A program made the translations under genes and the position numbers. The notes beneath the pieces are model-generated. The model had not been told where the DNA came from. It did not search any database and saw nothing but the letters and a program-made list of their open reading frames with translations. Shown piece by piece: positions 1 through 13,800 of a stretch of 64,000 nt of DNA. The stretch covers positions 1 to 64,000 of the forward strand of contig ML986776.1 in assembly GCA_010094045.1 (NCBI GenBank), in the 5' to 3' direction. The DNA is from Lojkania enalia. Taxonomy: Eukaryota; Ascomycota; Dothideomycetes; Pleosporales. Numbering within the stretch: the stretch's first letter is position 1; each line of letters opens with the position of its first letter.

Positions 1-1748
1 CGGCCCAGACTCCTAGCTTTGGATGATGGGCCTCTCCGCCATGACCTGCTCTCATAGCAGACTGCCGCAACATAATAGCCATGCCGTTGCTGCTGATGCC
101 CGCGGCCCGGCCACATCCCATCCATATCTCTTGTTCTGCCGTCATCAGCTCGCCCGGATCGCCTGTCTGCTGCTCTCTGACCTAACCTACCTACCTACAT
201 GACTGACTTCTCGATCGCTCGCCGCCACACTGAGCTTCAGCATATTTCCTCCCTCCCGCCCTTCGTTCCGTCTCTTCGTTTGCATCTCTGATCCATCTAG
301 CCCTGGTCTCCATCGTTCCGCGCCGCTCACGGATTCTGATTCAGCGCTTTGGCCCCGGTCCTCCACATTCTCACTCCCTGCCGTCTGGAGTTTTAGGATC
401 CCTATCAACCTCAGAAACTTGGCCGCTCCCATCAAACGCTGTCATTGCCGGCCGCATACCGTGCTTTTCTTCTACTGCCAGACACATTCTGGAGCCGTCT
501 CGTTGCACAGCTCGCCCAGACGCCGCCACAGTCACTCTGAGCGGCACCCTCTAGTCACCATCCCGTGCAGCTCAGCTTACTGCTCGCGAGGTAGAGCGAC
601 CTGACCTGGGCTAACTGCGCCATCCTCGGCCGCCTAGCAGAGCCTCAACGCACGGGGATCTCAGCCTTCTGCGGAATCCTGCCAGTGTGCCTTTTTTAAT
701 TCCTGCCGCCTTGTCAGGCACTGCGCTACGTGGTGCCGCTCAACGGCAAGATTGACAGCCTCCCGGCGGCGTGCTCCATCTAGCACTGGGCTACCAGGTT
801 GACGGGATCGGTAATCACCCAGAGTCATCCGAACCCCCAAGAGCTCACTCCTCTCCCACTTCCTTGCATGTCCGCCAACTCGTCGTCATCCTCTCTGCCG
901 GCCAATCCCATCCCCGCCCGCCGCCCCGGGTGTGTCGCTGCCTCTCACTGCACCTGATATTAACACCCGCCCTTCTCCGCAGTCATAGCTCCAAGCTCCC
1001 GTAGTTCCAAAGTCCCATAGTCCCATCTCCCTTCCCGCAAGGCGTCGTTGCCCAGCCGTCCGCTTCCAGGCCCGAGCCCCGAGCACATGTCTCTTACTTC
1101 TTTGTCTGTTATGTAAGTCACTCTCTCTAGCTCATCGGCATGCAGCCATGCTATGCGACATCTCATTACATTGGAACTCACTTTCTCATATTAGCCCTTG
1201 GCATCTGCTCTGAATCACATTTGTTTACCGTCCAGAGCGTGCTTCGTCTTCCCGAAACCGTCGACAAGAGGCTGCACTAGCTTGCACAGCGATAGGCGAA
1301 GAGCAGGACTCACTGTGTAGGAGACATTCAAAGGCCATCTAATTCCCGGATGAATCGTCTTTTTGAGCACTTCAACCGCCTGTCTCTGGGTAGGCTTGCT
1401 TTTGTCAACTTTCCTGGCCACAGGGCCTGCCAAAACAGTCTTCAGCTACCTCCCAGTCATCCTTTGCACCTTTTCTTGTTGCAACAGTTGCAATTATCAA
1501 GACTTGTCTATTATTTCGTCGAAACTACAGTCCTCAGTCGTGTGAGGCCATTACATGTTGTTACAGGCCTTCGAATCCCTGCCCATTCTCGTAGCAGTGC
1601 GGGTATCACCTTTTCTGCTCATCTAGCAATTTCGAAACACCGTCAAGCTGGCCTGCGTCGTTGAGTATCCTGGCTATCAGGTCCGTCTACCCTCGTACGT
1701 TGTAAATTCTCAGGCGCCTTAGGGCGCACAGCCCTGCGGCAGCGGCTG

Positions 1749-1785
<37 letters not shown>

Positions 1786-1960
1786 CTGCAATTTGACCCC
1801 CAACCATAAAGTTGCCTATTTGCTAACTTTGCGCTGAGTACAGCCTGATAGCAGTACCACACCTTCCATCCCCGGCGACACCTTGGACTTCTCGCTGGCG
1901 CAGTACAGTCAAGACCTCGAAAGTGGTCTGGCCGTAGCCAGGATAGCCAAGTTGACGTCC
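1..1960 (+). promoter_or_regulatory. Promoter and probable long 5' leader of the medusa-like gene
   Basis: No conserved coding sequence was found in about 1.9 kb upstream of the medusa start. The stretch is rich in C and T on the plus strand, holds several very short ATG-initiated frames, and has a triplet repeat about 170 bp before the start codon. Long, uORF-bearing leaders are a known feature of conidiation regulators in Aspergillus, so a long transcribed leader is a reasonable inference. The transcription start cannot be seen from sequence. Confidence 0.5.
1747..1787 (+). repeat. Trinucleotide microsatellite (CTA then CTG)
   Basis: About five CTA-type triplets run directly into about seven CTG-type triplets. 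The tract lies roughly 170 bp upstream of the medusa ATG, in the presumed 5' leader. Length polymorphism between strains is likely. Confidence 0.85.
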
Positions 1961-4246
1961 ATGTCGGGCTACGCAAAGAACCAAGAACAATATGTGTATG
2001 GTAAGTGCAATGCGGCTCATATGACGGTTTTGGCACGGCAGATGCAATGATCCAGTCCGGTGGACTAGACTAGAGCACACGTGAACGCGCTTTGGAAGTT
2101 TGACTGACCACCCACTCCCAGACGCTGCAGCCACACGACCAAATCAGGTTCCGAGCTACGAGGGCTTCGCACAGCCTTCATTCGCCTCACAATACGCAAA
2201 TGCGCCCGCGCGGTTACCCCATGAACTCTCGAGCGCTGAAATGCCCTTCATTCCTAGTTCGACGTACGAGTCACGCGGCGCAAGCAGCTACCAGGCTGAT
2301 CCCTCATTTATCGATGCAAGGCCTCGTCATTCCGTCTCTCACCCAGCCTTAGGTACCGAAATAACCAATGCTGTTACACCACCTCAAGGCACTGCGGGAT
2401 CCCCCATCATCTTACATATCCGAGCCAAGTTCGATTTTTCGCAAGATACACCCACCTTTGTCTTAATGTTTGGAGCTAAACGGTGCGTTGCGGCGCTGCA
2501 GAAGATAGATCAGGTCGACGAATACTACAACTACACACTTACCACGGAGGTACCTACATTCGCTTCCACAAATTCATGGAATCCTACCATGATGCTTCAG
2601 CTCAGAATGGAGGACAAGTTTGGGGGAGTCATCCGTGAAGCGGAAGCCGGGAAATTCACTTTTACGGACATGTCGCCAAATCTGGCTTACTCGTCTTCAC
2701 CCGACGCCTCGAGAAAGCGCAAGTTCTCCACTTCAGAATTCAGCGAGAACCAAGACTTTCAGGAAAGTGTTCCAAAACGACAAAACACCATGCGTATACA
2801 AGCGAAACCCCGCTCCATTTCTGTACCGTATTCAACAAGCTCTGTATCGCCCATACCCGTCCAGCCCTCAACCCCAGCTCCTTACGGCTATGCGACTGGA
2901 TATGAGCTGGCGAAGCAGCAAACCTATGCGTCACAAATGTCAAAAGGCTTGTATGCTGTTCCGTCCGGGCTAAGTCTCCCCCAAACAGACATGAAGCCGC
3001 CGCCAATGTCGCCGAGCGTACCCTCCTATGGCCAGTACCCTTCTATTGCGCAAACCGGTCGTAGCCCTGCATCTGTGGCTTCAACTCCGGTCAGGCCTTC
3101 GGTAATGCCTTCGTCATCTACACTTGGAACTCCCGTTCTAGTTCGAACTACTACACTTCCGCAACCCACCGGAGGCCCAGCCTCAAATCAGCCCTTTAAC
3201 CCGTATTCAATCTACCAAACGAAGGCAGTTCTTAAGATAGAAGGCGATTTGGATAAGATGACTGAAGGCTGGACTCGGGAAGAATTCGAGGCCAAACGCC
3301 GGCTTGTACAGTTCGAACGATCGCAAACCGGAAGCACAATCATCACTTCATTCGCTCCCGTTACGCCTGAGGCACGTCCCGCTCGCAGCATCTGTGTCAG
3401 CTGCATCTTGTGGGAGGAGAAGGAGGAGTGCTTCATCACTAGCGTTGATACCATCTTCCTTCTGGAATCCCTGGTCAATGTTCGATTTACCGTTGAGGAG
3501 AAAAATCGCATTCGACGCAATTTAGAAGGGTTCCGTCCTCTAACGGTATCTAAAGCTAAATCGGACAGCGAGGAGTTTTTCAAGGTCATCATGGGCTTTC
3601 CTAACCCAAAGCCACGGAATATTGAGAAGGACGTGAAGGTATTCCCTTGGAAGATTCTTTCCAACGCACTTAAGAAGATCATTAGCAAATATGTAAGTCC
3701 TCAGATCAACTGCAGGAAATCCCATTAACGAAACTATAGACGGCGAGCTATTCCTCTACAGCCGGTGCCGGTTCGCTTCCAGCGACGAGCAATAGTAGCT
3801 ACATGACCGTCGGCATTTCACAGGCGGGAGATGAAAGCTACCGCAACACATCACCGCGATCAGTGTCCAGCTCCGCGGCTACAAATGCGTACACGCCGAG
3901 TATGACCTCGACGAGCTTATCTCCTAATCTGAAGACATCAGCAGGCCTAGAGGGATCAGCTGCGCAAGGCATATCGGCACCCCAGGGAACCCTGACCGGG
4001 CAAAGCATGACTCAGTGGGGAACTGCGGCCCATCACCAGATGCCGCAGTATTCAACAGGACTGCCTTCTGCAGGGCGTGCATCCTGGGACTATGGAGCGT
4101 ACCTCAGTGCCTCTGCAGCCGCAGGTGTGCCATCAGCCGCGCAATCGATGCAGATGCAGCGCTCGGACGTCACACCCGATATAAGCCAAATGCCGGGCAG
4201 CGACAACCCATACCAACAGTACGGACAACGGACTACGCGGGTCTGA
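1961..4246 (+). CDS. medA: Medusa-like developmental transcriptional regulator
   Basis: Proposed exons are 1961-2000, 2122-3692 and 3740-4246, giving 705 aa. The start at 1961 is chosen because exon 1 (13 codons plus one base) ends at a GTAAGT donor and joins in phase to a CCAG acceptor at 2121. The second intron (3693-3739, 47 bp) is also GTAAGT/ATAG and restores an open frame to the stop at 4244. Residues about 106-200 (beginning around ILHIRAKFDF) and about 380-537 (KIEGDLDKMTEGWTREEFEA through the KPRNIEKDVKVFPWKIL region) match the conserved blocks of fungal Medusa / REN1 / ACON-3 proteins (DUF7082 family, from memory). A basic RKRK stretch separates them, and the C-terminus is Ser/Gln/Ala-rich and low in complexity. 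Family members act in the nucleus and are needed for normal conidiophore and phialide development; the role here is inferred from homology. Confidence 0.88.
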
Positions 4247-5618
4247 AAGAGGAGAGGAGGACGCGTCCAAGTCACCGCGGTGGACGTAAGCGTCATTGCT
4301 CTATGTGATGGCGGTGGATGGTGGCCATCTGCACGTCCGTAGATCATCCGGAGTGATCATGCGGACGCACGCCCTAGCCTATACCGGACTAGCACGGTTT
4401 GCTGAACACCACCCGGATCCACTCCCTACACCACTTCGACGCCCTCCTGTCTACCTAGTCTTGTCATTCAATATTTCCTTCAATATTTCCTCCCTTGGTT
4501 CTAAGGGATTCCCCCATCTTCCTTCTATTCTAGCGGCATTTCCTCCATGGGCGCACGCGTGGGACTCTCACGGCAACATGGTAAAGGTTGGGTGTGCACA
4601 GCCTTACAGCATAATACCCCTAACAGGTGGAGTTCTAGAGTTTCAGGCATTTCCTTATCGAGTAACATATACAGGCTTATCACAGTATCGGCGCAAGGAC
4701 AAGTCAGGTGACACGATACTTACCCTGACCACGATCGCATATCAGGTGGGGTATCGGCATAGGGCATGACGATATAGCATCACTCTGGCGTTTTCCCCTA
4801 TTTGATTTCTCTTGTCGCATTCAACGACGTTTCCTACTCTTGTTGCTTCGGATTCCTATCCTCACTCGTTTTTAATGTACCACTGATGGAAATCCTTCAG
4901 TCTCATTTTTATTTTCCTCCACGGCTTTTTTTTTTAAATCATGTCCAATTTGTTGCATAATATAGGAGCCAAGGACTGCATATCTGGACTGGGATCTTTT
5001 TTTTTTTTTTTTGGCCGGTGTTGTCAAGGTCGGTAGGAACCACTACCATTATGAAGTAGGCGTTCTTTTGCGGCAGAAGTATTTGGCGTTGGGAGTTTTA
5101 ACTTCTTTTTTAATTGGTTTTTTTTTTTTTTTTTAGAAGATTCCCCCATTTTCACTATTTAGGAACATATCGCACTTAAGAGTGCCTATTTTTCTCATTC
5201 GCCCCAGTCTTCAACGTATAACAATGTGCATAGTATCGAATGATATGAGGCCATATTGACCTATCGTGTGACCGGGTTATCAGAAGAGAGACTATAAGGG
5301 CGCATAGGTAGGTAGGCTGGGCTGCGCCTTCGCGAGGCGAGGCGAGGGAAATGGATTTTCCTGAATTTACGCACGCCTCATTGTCGCATTGATAAGGCGT
5401 GTGAGTGCTTACATCGTTCCTGTCATCAACACACACACCCAGATGCCCTATCATCGTTCCCTTTGTCTCATCATACAGATGCCCGTTCTCACATTTTTGG
5501 GCAGCGTCGTGCTCGGGGTATGGGATATCGTGCATTCGCTTTTCGGAGAAGGGGAATCTGGATCGTGCGATGTATGCGAGAGGAAGATGAGGATCACGGC
5601 GCAATTTCAAAATGTATT

Positions 5619-5651
<33 letters not shown>

Positions 5652-8600
5652 TCCTTGGTGTAGGCGGGCGACCCCTACGCTTGTATCAGGCACACCGACA
5701 TCCTCCCACTCGAGGAAAATACCGTATACGTGTCCTTAACGGCCTCCCTCTCGCCCTGTACTCATTCCGTTCCGTCCCGTTCCGTTTCCGCAAGGAAAAA
5801 GGAAGAAAATAGTAAGTAAGTAGCATGGAGGGAAGCAACTGCTGTGCCACAGGGCCCTGTATGCGTTTTCATGCGGCGCGAGATGTTACAATGCTATTAG
5901 TTGGTGAGATGGAGTGGGGTGCCGGATGGGAGAGGATTTGTGGCGGGGCGGGGCGGGGCGGGCAGTTTCTTCCTATCTTTAGTGCGTTGCGGTGCGGTGC
6001 GGTGTGGTGTGGTGTGGTGTGGGTTTATGGCATCCCGGAGGATTTTGCGGACTGAAGTGTGCCTTGCGAGTGTATGCATGCCCATAAATACTTGTGTACG
6101 AACTGTAAACTGTGTAACGCTGTGGTCCATATGGAGCGATATGCAGCATATTGATAAGAGGGATTTTGTGTCCCGGTAAGCTTGCGTGGTTCCGTGTCGT
6201 TTTGAAGATTGGAGGGATTGGAGGAAGTGTGCGTCGAGCGAGTGTTTTGAAACGAAACGCTCGTGACGGGAATCCTGGATGACTGGATATGTGTGGATGT
6301 GCATGGATGGGACATTTGAAACGAGCTAGGGGGCCGCGGAGGTTTAGCCCGCGGGATCTGCCAGTGATGGGGGGTTTCGTTGCCAGTGCGTTTGGTCTAA
6401 GCGTCGGGGGTAGTGCTTAATGAAATCGGGTGCTCTAGAGGCTAGGCCAGAGTGTGTGATGGTGCCTGGCTGTTGTTTTCCCCCCGCTTTGGGTGGTTTC
6501 CGCGGGGATTGTGTGCGTAGAGTTGGTTGTATTAGGGGCGTGTGAGTGGAGAGTGGATTGTTAATTGTCATGAAAGATGGTGGATATATAGTTGGGATAC
6601 TCGAGAGCGAATAGTTGTGTGCAAGGATGCGCGGAGGGAGGTGGGAGGTCCAATGGTGGGAGCAGGTGTATTGCGGTATGTTGGCGCAGCTTGAACTGAC
6701 ATACGGCTACACTAGCTAGCTCTTGATTTGAGTGAGTCGTGCTAATTTGTCGGTTCTTGGGTGGGGCGAAGGGACGTGGGGGTTGGGAAATAGTCGGGGA
6801 TAAAATATTGTGTTTGTTGGATGGTGTGATTAGTGCGCAGTGAGAAGACCCGATTATGGGGTTGCTGAGTGCGTGCAGGGCCGTAGGCATACATGCTTAG
6901 TGATTAATGGGGCTATTTTGCGAAATTAGTTGAACGAAATAGATTGTTGATGACGGGGAACGTTTTGGAAGTAATGCTTACGAATTTGGGGTATTTCGGC
7001 CAGTGAAGCGAAATCGGGCTGCGGTTCGACCTTATGTAACTGAACTGCTCACCCTTTAAACTCAGAGCAAATATCCTTTTGGTACATACTGCGATGCCAT
7101 ATGTCGGTCTGGAAGCGTACATTGAACGCACCTTATTTTGTGTTGTTCTCAGTATCTACTTTTTTGCGTCAGTCCCGTTTGTTTCCGTATTCGAAAGGTC
7201 ATCCCAAGTTATCAGCAATACACATGAGTAATACTCCTTTGGTTAGTTTGATGGATATTTGTGAGGACTATCCACATCTCCGGGTAGGCCATAGTTGATA
7301 GCATGCTCTAATCGTCTGTTCATTAATAGATAAATGAGAATTCCTTAGCCCGGTGGTTGGATTCATCATGATTGAAGGTATTTCAGAAGAGGCTATACTT
7401 ATTAATACCAATTTGCGATGGTAGTTTGTCTTTGGCTTTCCGCAATTCATCCTGGCCATTTCCGTTTGTGTCATCTTTTCATTTTGTTTTGTTGTAAAGG
7501 TCTTCCCACTCGTTAACCTTCTTTGCATGTTGGAAAAGTGTCAACCCTTTTGGAAATATTATTCTCTTAGCTATTTCTGCGTATATCTAATTTCTTCCAC
7601 CGTGAATTATCATGGCAATTCCTCTTCATTCCTGAACATCCCTGAATTTCCACGTTCAATTAATGAATTTTAATATCTTGCAATCCTTTTACCTTTCACG
7701 CATATGTTCATTTCATCTCTTCTACAAGTCTGCTAATCAATGCAATCGACAACTATCAGGAGTTAGGACGCGTTCATTATGTCGATAGTTGTCGAACGAG
7801 GCCCCAAAGGGCTTAAACGCTGCACTGGCTGATCATCGGTAGTTTTCGTGTTAGAGGATGGGATCAGGCTTGCGGTTCGGTGCCATAAAATCTTCGCAGC
7901 CTTCTATGCATTAAAGCTAATTATTTTCTCATCAGGGCTGGTAGAGAAACGGAATTGGAGGCGGCCGAAAAGCAACTTCGAAAGCCGACGAACAGCATTA
8001 TACAATTAGGCATGGCTTACATCGCTTCAAAAGACTGGAATGTCGTCTCCGCCTCATTCAGGCCCAGAGATTTTTGTAAAAGTGAGAAAGTCCCCTACAG
8101 CGTAAGCCAAGCTCACTCGTACGAGTAAACAAGAGAAGTTGAGGATGGACCCTAAGCCAACCCTTTTTCGACATGGTGTCCGCGGCTGGATGTCTAGGGT
8201 CCGATCATGGACGAATGAAATGGACAGCGTTCCGGACCCCACGTCCTCGGTTCAAGGACTTCGTTACAGCTTCAATTTCTTCAATCTCCATTCGGACTTT
8301 CAGATGCTGTCGTTCCATTTTATGGATTTACTTGAACTTCGTATCTTAACCATTCTACAGAGAGTATAATCTAACATATGGAAAAAGTCGTTTCAAACAT
8401 GGCTAATTATTGAGGAGAGCTGTCATCCCGTTCGGAGGTACAATCTTCATCAAATTGCTTGACCCCTGGTAGTGCCGCTAAGGGCACTGGCGCAGATCGG
8501 CGCGTCAATGCTAGGTCGCCAGAAGGTATCATCATGCATCCATCCCTTTTCACGACTTTTCTGTCCGTCCGCCGCCCTCTTTGTCTGGCATTTGGTACCT

Positions 8601-8661
8601 ACTCGACATCCACTTTCCCTGTAGCCGAATATTAGCACGCTCGTTGGATGTGGTAAAGGGC
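4247..8661. other. Gene-free stretch with homopolymer and G-rich tracts
   Basis: Both strands were read and no conserved protein or RNA gene was recognised. The stretch holds long poly-T tracts (around 4998-5012, 5120-5134 and 5621-5646), a GGGGC/GGTGC pentanucleotide cluster around 5942-6021, and moderately AT-rich sequence after 6.9 kb. The first few hundred bases are probably the 3' UTR and downstream region of the medusa gene, and the last few hundred the promoter of the membrane-protein gene at 8662. Confidence 0.6.
5942..6021 (+). repeat. G-rich pentanucleotide repeats, potential G-quadruplex
   Basis: Three GGGGC units followed by GGG give four consecutive G-runs of at least three bases separated by single C bases at 5942-5962. 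A second array of GGTGC units grading into GGTGT follows at about 5988-6021. The first array fits the standard intramolecular G4 pattern on the plus strand. Confidence 0.7.
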
Positions 8662-10899
8662 ATGTCTGATAATATTTTTAAGGGATTTTGGATAAATTGG
8701 GGTGAGTTGTGTTTGATTATCTCAGCTTTGATCCATTTTACTAAGTTATTCGTCCATAGATGACGGACGCGTCAAAGGCAGCACGCTCACCGTCCCTACG
8801 TACCAGGGCTTGGTCCTAGTTTCATTTCTTACCTTATACGTACAGTTTTCAGGCTCATGCTTTTGGAGGGTGATTTGCTTCGTCTTACACCAAATCCGTT
8901 CGACAACTGAGGCTCGCGATGGAATGTTCCACCAGCAGCAAGTAATTCTGCGGAATGCAATTACCTCCCAAAATGCCTTTTGGAGTCTTACTATGTCAAC
9001 ACTTGCTTGGGTCGGGAAAGTAAAATCTCCGTTTCAAAGATCCCTTCCTTTGCTCCTCATCGCAACGTTACACGTTGGCTCTTTTACCGTCGCCGGTCTT
9101 TTTTCCTCTCAGATAACAGATACTCGCGCCGGGCTGGCCCTTGTGCGAAGCGAAAAGTGTGGCTTCCCTGTAGAGCTTCCCAAACCTGGAAGCGTTGAAT
9201 CGGCGGAGTTGACTGGCGAAGAACTCCTCACATTCAATACCGAAGTGCTCCTCGGACGACTGACACTCACGAAAAGCGCCTCATACGTTCGTACGTGCTA
9301 TAATGACGATGTCAATTCCGGAACGGCCACTTGCAATCTCTATGTCAAACCACATCTTGTGGGTTCCAATGCTACCGCCGACAATGATGCGCCTTGTCCT
9401 TTCGGCAATGACGCCTGTGTGACGCGGGCTGTTAGATATGACTCGGGACATATATATTCAAATAGAGATCTTGGAATCAACACGCCAGATTTCGATTCCT
9501 TATCAGTAAGGAGAGTTACCTCATGCGCCCCTATACTTGGTGAGGAGAAATACTCAACGGGATGGCGCCAGAACGTGTCCGAGGCATTCGTCGGCAAGAC
9601 AAATACGAGTGTGAAGTACTTCGAGTTTGGGAAGGGTGAAAATGGATGTGAGGCGACCAATGAGACCACCAATCTCACCACGTTCTGTGTTTCGGAATAC
9701 CAAAAGGAAAATGTTCAAAACGCGTACACAGTACGGTGAGTTGAGTTGATAGCAATTGGAGCCCTCTTTCACTCACGATGAATAGAACAAATAATTTCTA
9801 CTACAACAATAAAACGGCAAGCGATTTTGAGCCTATTCAAGATTTTGCCGTGCCCAATGCTGATGTCACGCTTGCCGCTATCTTGAATAAAGCCCTCTAT
9901 GCGGGCAACTCTACCGATCCTTTGTTCAAGGCTCTCAATCAGTCCGAAAAGAATCCGACATTCTACACGGCATCGAATGACCTCTCCTTTTTGGGCTGTA
10001 CGGAGCAATACCAGTTCTGCAATGGCGCCAGCGGTCGCTGCACCGACCTAACCGGACTATATGCCATTAAACATTCGATTGAGAATGGTGACCTTGCGTT
10101 GACCCCGAGACAGAACGCCGTCTATCAGATTCTCTGGAAGTCTGCATGGGCTAGTGCAATCCGATGGGCGTTCCAGGTTCTTGGTCCCAATCTATTGCTC
10201 GCACAAGACTGGGTATTTACAGTGAACTCGCAAACATCTTCAGCGTTACCTCCATACCAATGGGAACTGGAATCCTTCAACCTACACAACCTCTCTCTGG
10301 CCGTGTTTCAGCGTCGCGTCAATGAATACGCATCGCCCGAGATTTTCGAGATCCGGCCTGGTCTTAGCTCCCTCGATCAGATTATTAGACCTACTGATCC
10401 CGATATGCTCGCCCTATGTGACCAGCAGAAAGTCAAGAGTGTTGCCCATTATTCGATTAACGTGCTTGGCATGGCCATTATCCTTATCGTAGGCTCTCTC
10501 CTCATCCTCCTGGATTGGATCCTCATTCAACAAATCTTCTGGTTTCGGACTATCACCCACAAGAAACTCGCTAAAAAGACCTGTTGGCAGAACGATGGCA
10601 CTCTAATGCTCTATCAGCAGGCCCTCGAGTCTCGTGGAATTGGTCCATGGGATACCAAAAATTACATGTTCCCTACTCTGGCGAGTGAGAAGCGCAATCT
10701 GATGTTTTCGCCTCTTGGAGCACAGTTAGAAGTGTCGGTGCCTTTCCAACAAGATCAGTGGCAGTATGGGCATGGGCAAGATACTGCGTATAATGGGTAT
10801 AATGGGGGGAAGTACTCTCCACTTTCAAACCAGATTTCTAGGCCGAGCATCGAGATTCATGCTGTGCAAGGAGACGACAAGGCTACCCGAGAGCAATAG
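8662..10899 (+). CDS. Large fungal membrane protein of unknown function
   Basis: Proposed exons are 8662-8701, 8760-9735 and 9786-10899, giving 709 aa. The first exon (13 codons plus one base) ends at GTGAGT and joins in phase to a TAG acceptor at 8759, giving a smooth N-terminus (FKGFWINWDDGRVKGSTLTV). The second intron is GTGAGT to AATAG. Two hydrophobic regions lie near residues 30-50 and 85-115. They are followed by a long Cys-containing, N-glycosylation-rich segment, probably extracellular, then a strong membrane segment near 560-590 and a cytoplasmic tail of about 120 aa. The family is widespread in Pezizomycotina; I recognise its architecture (GSTLTVP, an FW-x-ICF-x-LHQ block, VTSCAP) but know no assigned function. 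The gene stands alone between long non-coding stretches. Confidence 0.8.
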
Positions 10900-13800
10900 G
10901 TGAATCGTATGGGAAAAGCGCAAGTAGATATCTATTTAAAATATATGTCACCCCTTTCATGCCATCAGAAGATATACCTACTGTACCCTTGCCGGCTAGA
11001 CCTTAAAGTTACGTGACATCACCTAACTCGGGTGTGCGGCCCGTTATGCCCTTCGTCTATTTGGGTATTAATGACGATTAAGTTCATCAGGATTTACTCT
11101 GCTATCAAGCTCGTAGTTCCAAGGCACCTGGAAGAGAAAATAGCGGATTTTACACCTGCTGTGTCTCTCAGAGAGGGCTCTGATATTTAAGCAAGTCCTC
11201 AGGTACTCGTGTTTCCCTCTTTTAGTCCGACGCAATACATTATGAAATCTCTCCTTGTTAAGCAGCAAATATTTGACGCAAAGATTGATGAAAATGCTCC
11301 TTGAATGTAAGACAAAGACCTTCGAAATTCTATAGTATCGTTATAGAAGAAATATTAATTCGACATAAGATCCTATATGACCCGAATACATAGACCTCGA
11401 GCGTGGGATTAGCCTGATATCATGTGATACCTGGAACAGATAGTATAAATAGCCTTGATACTCTATAGATATCAATCAATACGGTTCTCCTCCTCATCTA
11501 CCCTGATACTTTACATCATTTACTCGTGTTATTAGAAATACAGCTCTTTTCTAAACATGCAAGAGCTCCGTGCATATTCTTGGATCATTTTTTTGGATGT
11601 TGATACTTGTTTTTCAAACACGGCTTAGACTTCAAATGCAGAAGCTGGTGCTTGTTTTCCAAAACATGTTGTATACATCTAGCCTTTTAGATTTCGTGCT
11701 GGATCGTAGTGTTTCTTTTTCGAAGCATATGTTGTATACCAGTCGAATTTAAGGCTTCTAGTTGGAATTGCGGTGCTTCTTTCTCAAACATTACTCTTTG
11801 AGAGGTTTGTTTTTAGTTCAAGAGTCCAAGGGAACTTTTTAACATCACAGGGAAGGATTCAGGGTTTTATTTATCATGTCCCGTATTAGTATGCGTTTGT
11901 AGCATATCCTAATCCACCAATCATTTTAATGCTATGTTTAACAGCCGAGCTGCGTGCGCGTTTTAAGAGCACGAGTATACAGTGCAAATCTTGAGAATTT
12001 TAGATCCATGTTCGCTGCTCCGAATGCACGGGAAATGCCGAGATTTTTAAAAGCGGAAGCCTCCAATGCATACGGTTCATGACTTCGATATTTGAACCAC
12101 ATCATACATTTTCAAAATTTCTTTTAGTAAAGTATTATCTCCTATGAAATGGTTTCATATAATCAGCCAAGCGATCATGAGATAATTCAAGTTGTCTTTT
12201 TGGTCCTTTAGAAGGTTCGGTCTTTATTATGGTTGAACACCCCTTACTCTCTAAGTGCCATGGTAATGGTGCTGGGTTTATTTTAATTTCTGACAGGTAG
12301 ACTACATGCCGTTCTGGCGGAGTAGGAGATAAACACGCGTCAGTATACCCAAATCCTTGAAGATATATCCAAAATCGAAAATTGGAGGGCTATATTTTGG
12401 GGCCTCAAGTATCTTTAGTTTATATGATGTTCCCGCTGGTATTTTAAAGACCCGTATAATCGATAATTGTTGTGTAGCATGAGAATAATGGCTAGACTAT
12501 TTTAGAATTAGAAATCTTTCTTCGTGCAGTCTTTAGTCCATATTCATGAGAGTATGGGAGTTTATGTATGTTTACATAGCACCACCAAATTATTTTCGGG
12601 TGAACGAGTTCAAATGAAGATATCTATAATCTCTCTTAACTAATGTTAGTGCTTTCAATGGCTATCCGACGAATTTTAGTAATATATCGGATTACATGCT
12701 TCGATCACAATTCTTTTACTATGTTAATGAGACCCTCTCTACCGATCCCTTTTGACGCCATGATGTCAAATACGCTGAGATTTTTGATAGCAGTGTCCAT
12801 GTTGTGTGCCATATTTTTTTTTTTTTTTTTAGATGATCTCTAATTCATACGAGCTTCGGCGGGGTGATTCTGATTCCCTAGCATGCGAACTAGTAATTTT
12901 TAGAGCTTAGGACGCGACACTTAAGTTAGTATTTCGGTTAAGTATGACATGGCAAAGGGGGCGAGGGGGAGAATATGTTTATAACTCTCCGAGACCCACG
13001 TAGAACAGCTGGTTTTCTAAAAATGACCGGGCAAATACATCGACCATGATATCTGAACGATGCAACTTTTTGTTTTATATCAACCGAGTGTTGAAGATAT
13101 TAAGCTGGTAGCAAGCATCCGCTAGGACCTAGCCATTCTTAGTACCATGAAACACCGGTTGGTGTAGTTTAGTCCATGTGAACGTGGTGTTAGGGTTTTT
13201 GGTTTTTGGTTTTAGATATATTCCCAAAGCAAAGCCTGTCTTTTACATACTCCATACCCCAACTTCCAGAGACATCTACCAACTCTGCTCATACCCTAAA
13301 GCGTTATCCCAATTTTAAACCCCATAGGTTGGATTTGGGCATTCCTTTTATGCCGTGACTGGCATAACTAGACTGTCATAAATATTTTAAAATATAGTGT
13401 CAAGGTGTATCTTAAGGCAGTGCTTCATAACCACTTTCGCTAAGGCCTTTTAGACTTTTTGATCAAATGAAATATATTTTCGTGTTCTGCCCCAAATCAT
13501 CATGAGGCAATTTTCGTGCATGGACGCAGAAAGATTAAATATGAAAGGAGAGAAGGGAGAAGCCCGGTTAATCCACTAGTGCTTGGGAGAACAAGAGCCT
13601 GTTGAAAGGATTTTTTTTTTTTCAAAGTGCGCGCATAGTCGTCGGTTCTGTAATGTTTTAGTACATATTTCTAATCAAGAATTTAAATACTACTGAATGG
13701 CATGGACGAAGACGTGCTCGAATTTTGGTGCATTCAAAAGGGTCATGAGTGCGAAGAGAAGGAAGCAAAGATGAGGGACTTGTTTATATAAATATGACTG

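Noticed and set aside
187..1664. Several 60-104 codon frames upstream of medA
   Set aside because: None shows conserved motifs; codon usage is that of a CT-rich leader, and they overlap on both strands.
3212..3688. 158-codon minus-strand frame
   Set aside because: Antisense of the second conserved medusa domain.
8810..9739. Start of the membrane protein at the TTG at 8810
   Set aside because: An upstream ATG exon at 8662 joins in phase and extends a conserved N-terminus.
13190..13215. Telomere-like TTAGGG
   Set aside because: Only a single occurrence next to a GGTTTTT tract; no tandem array.
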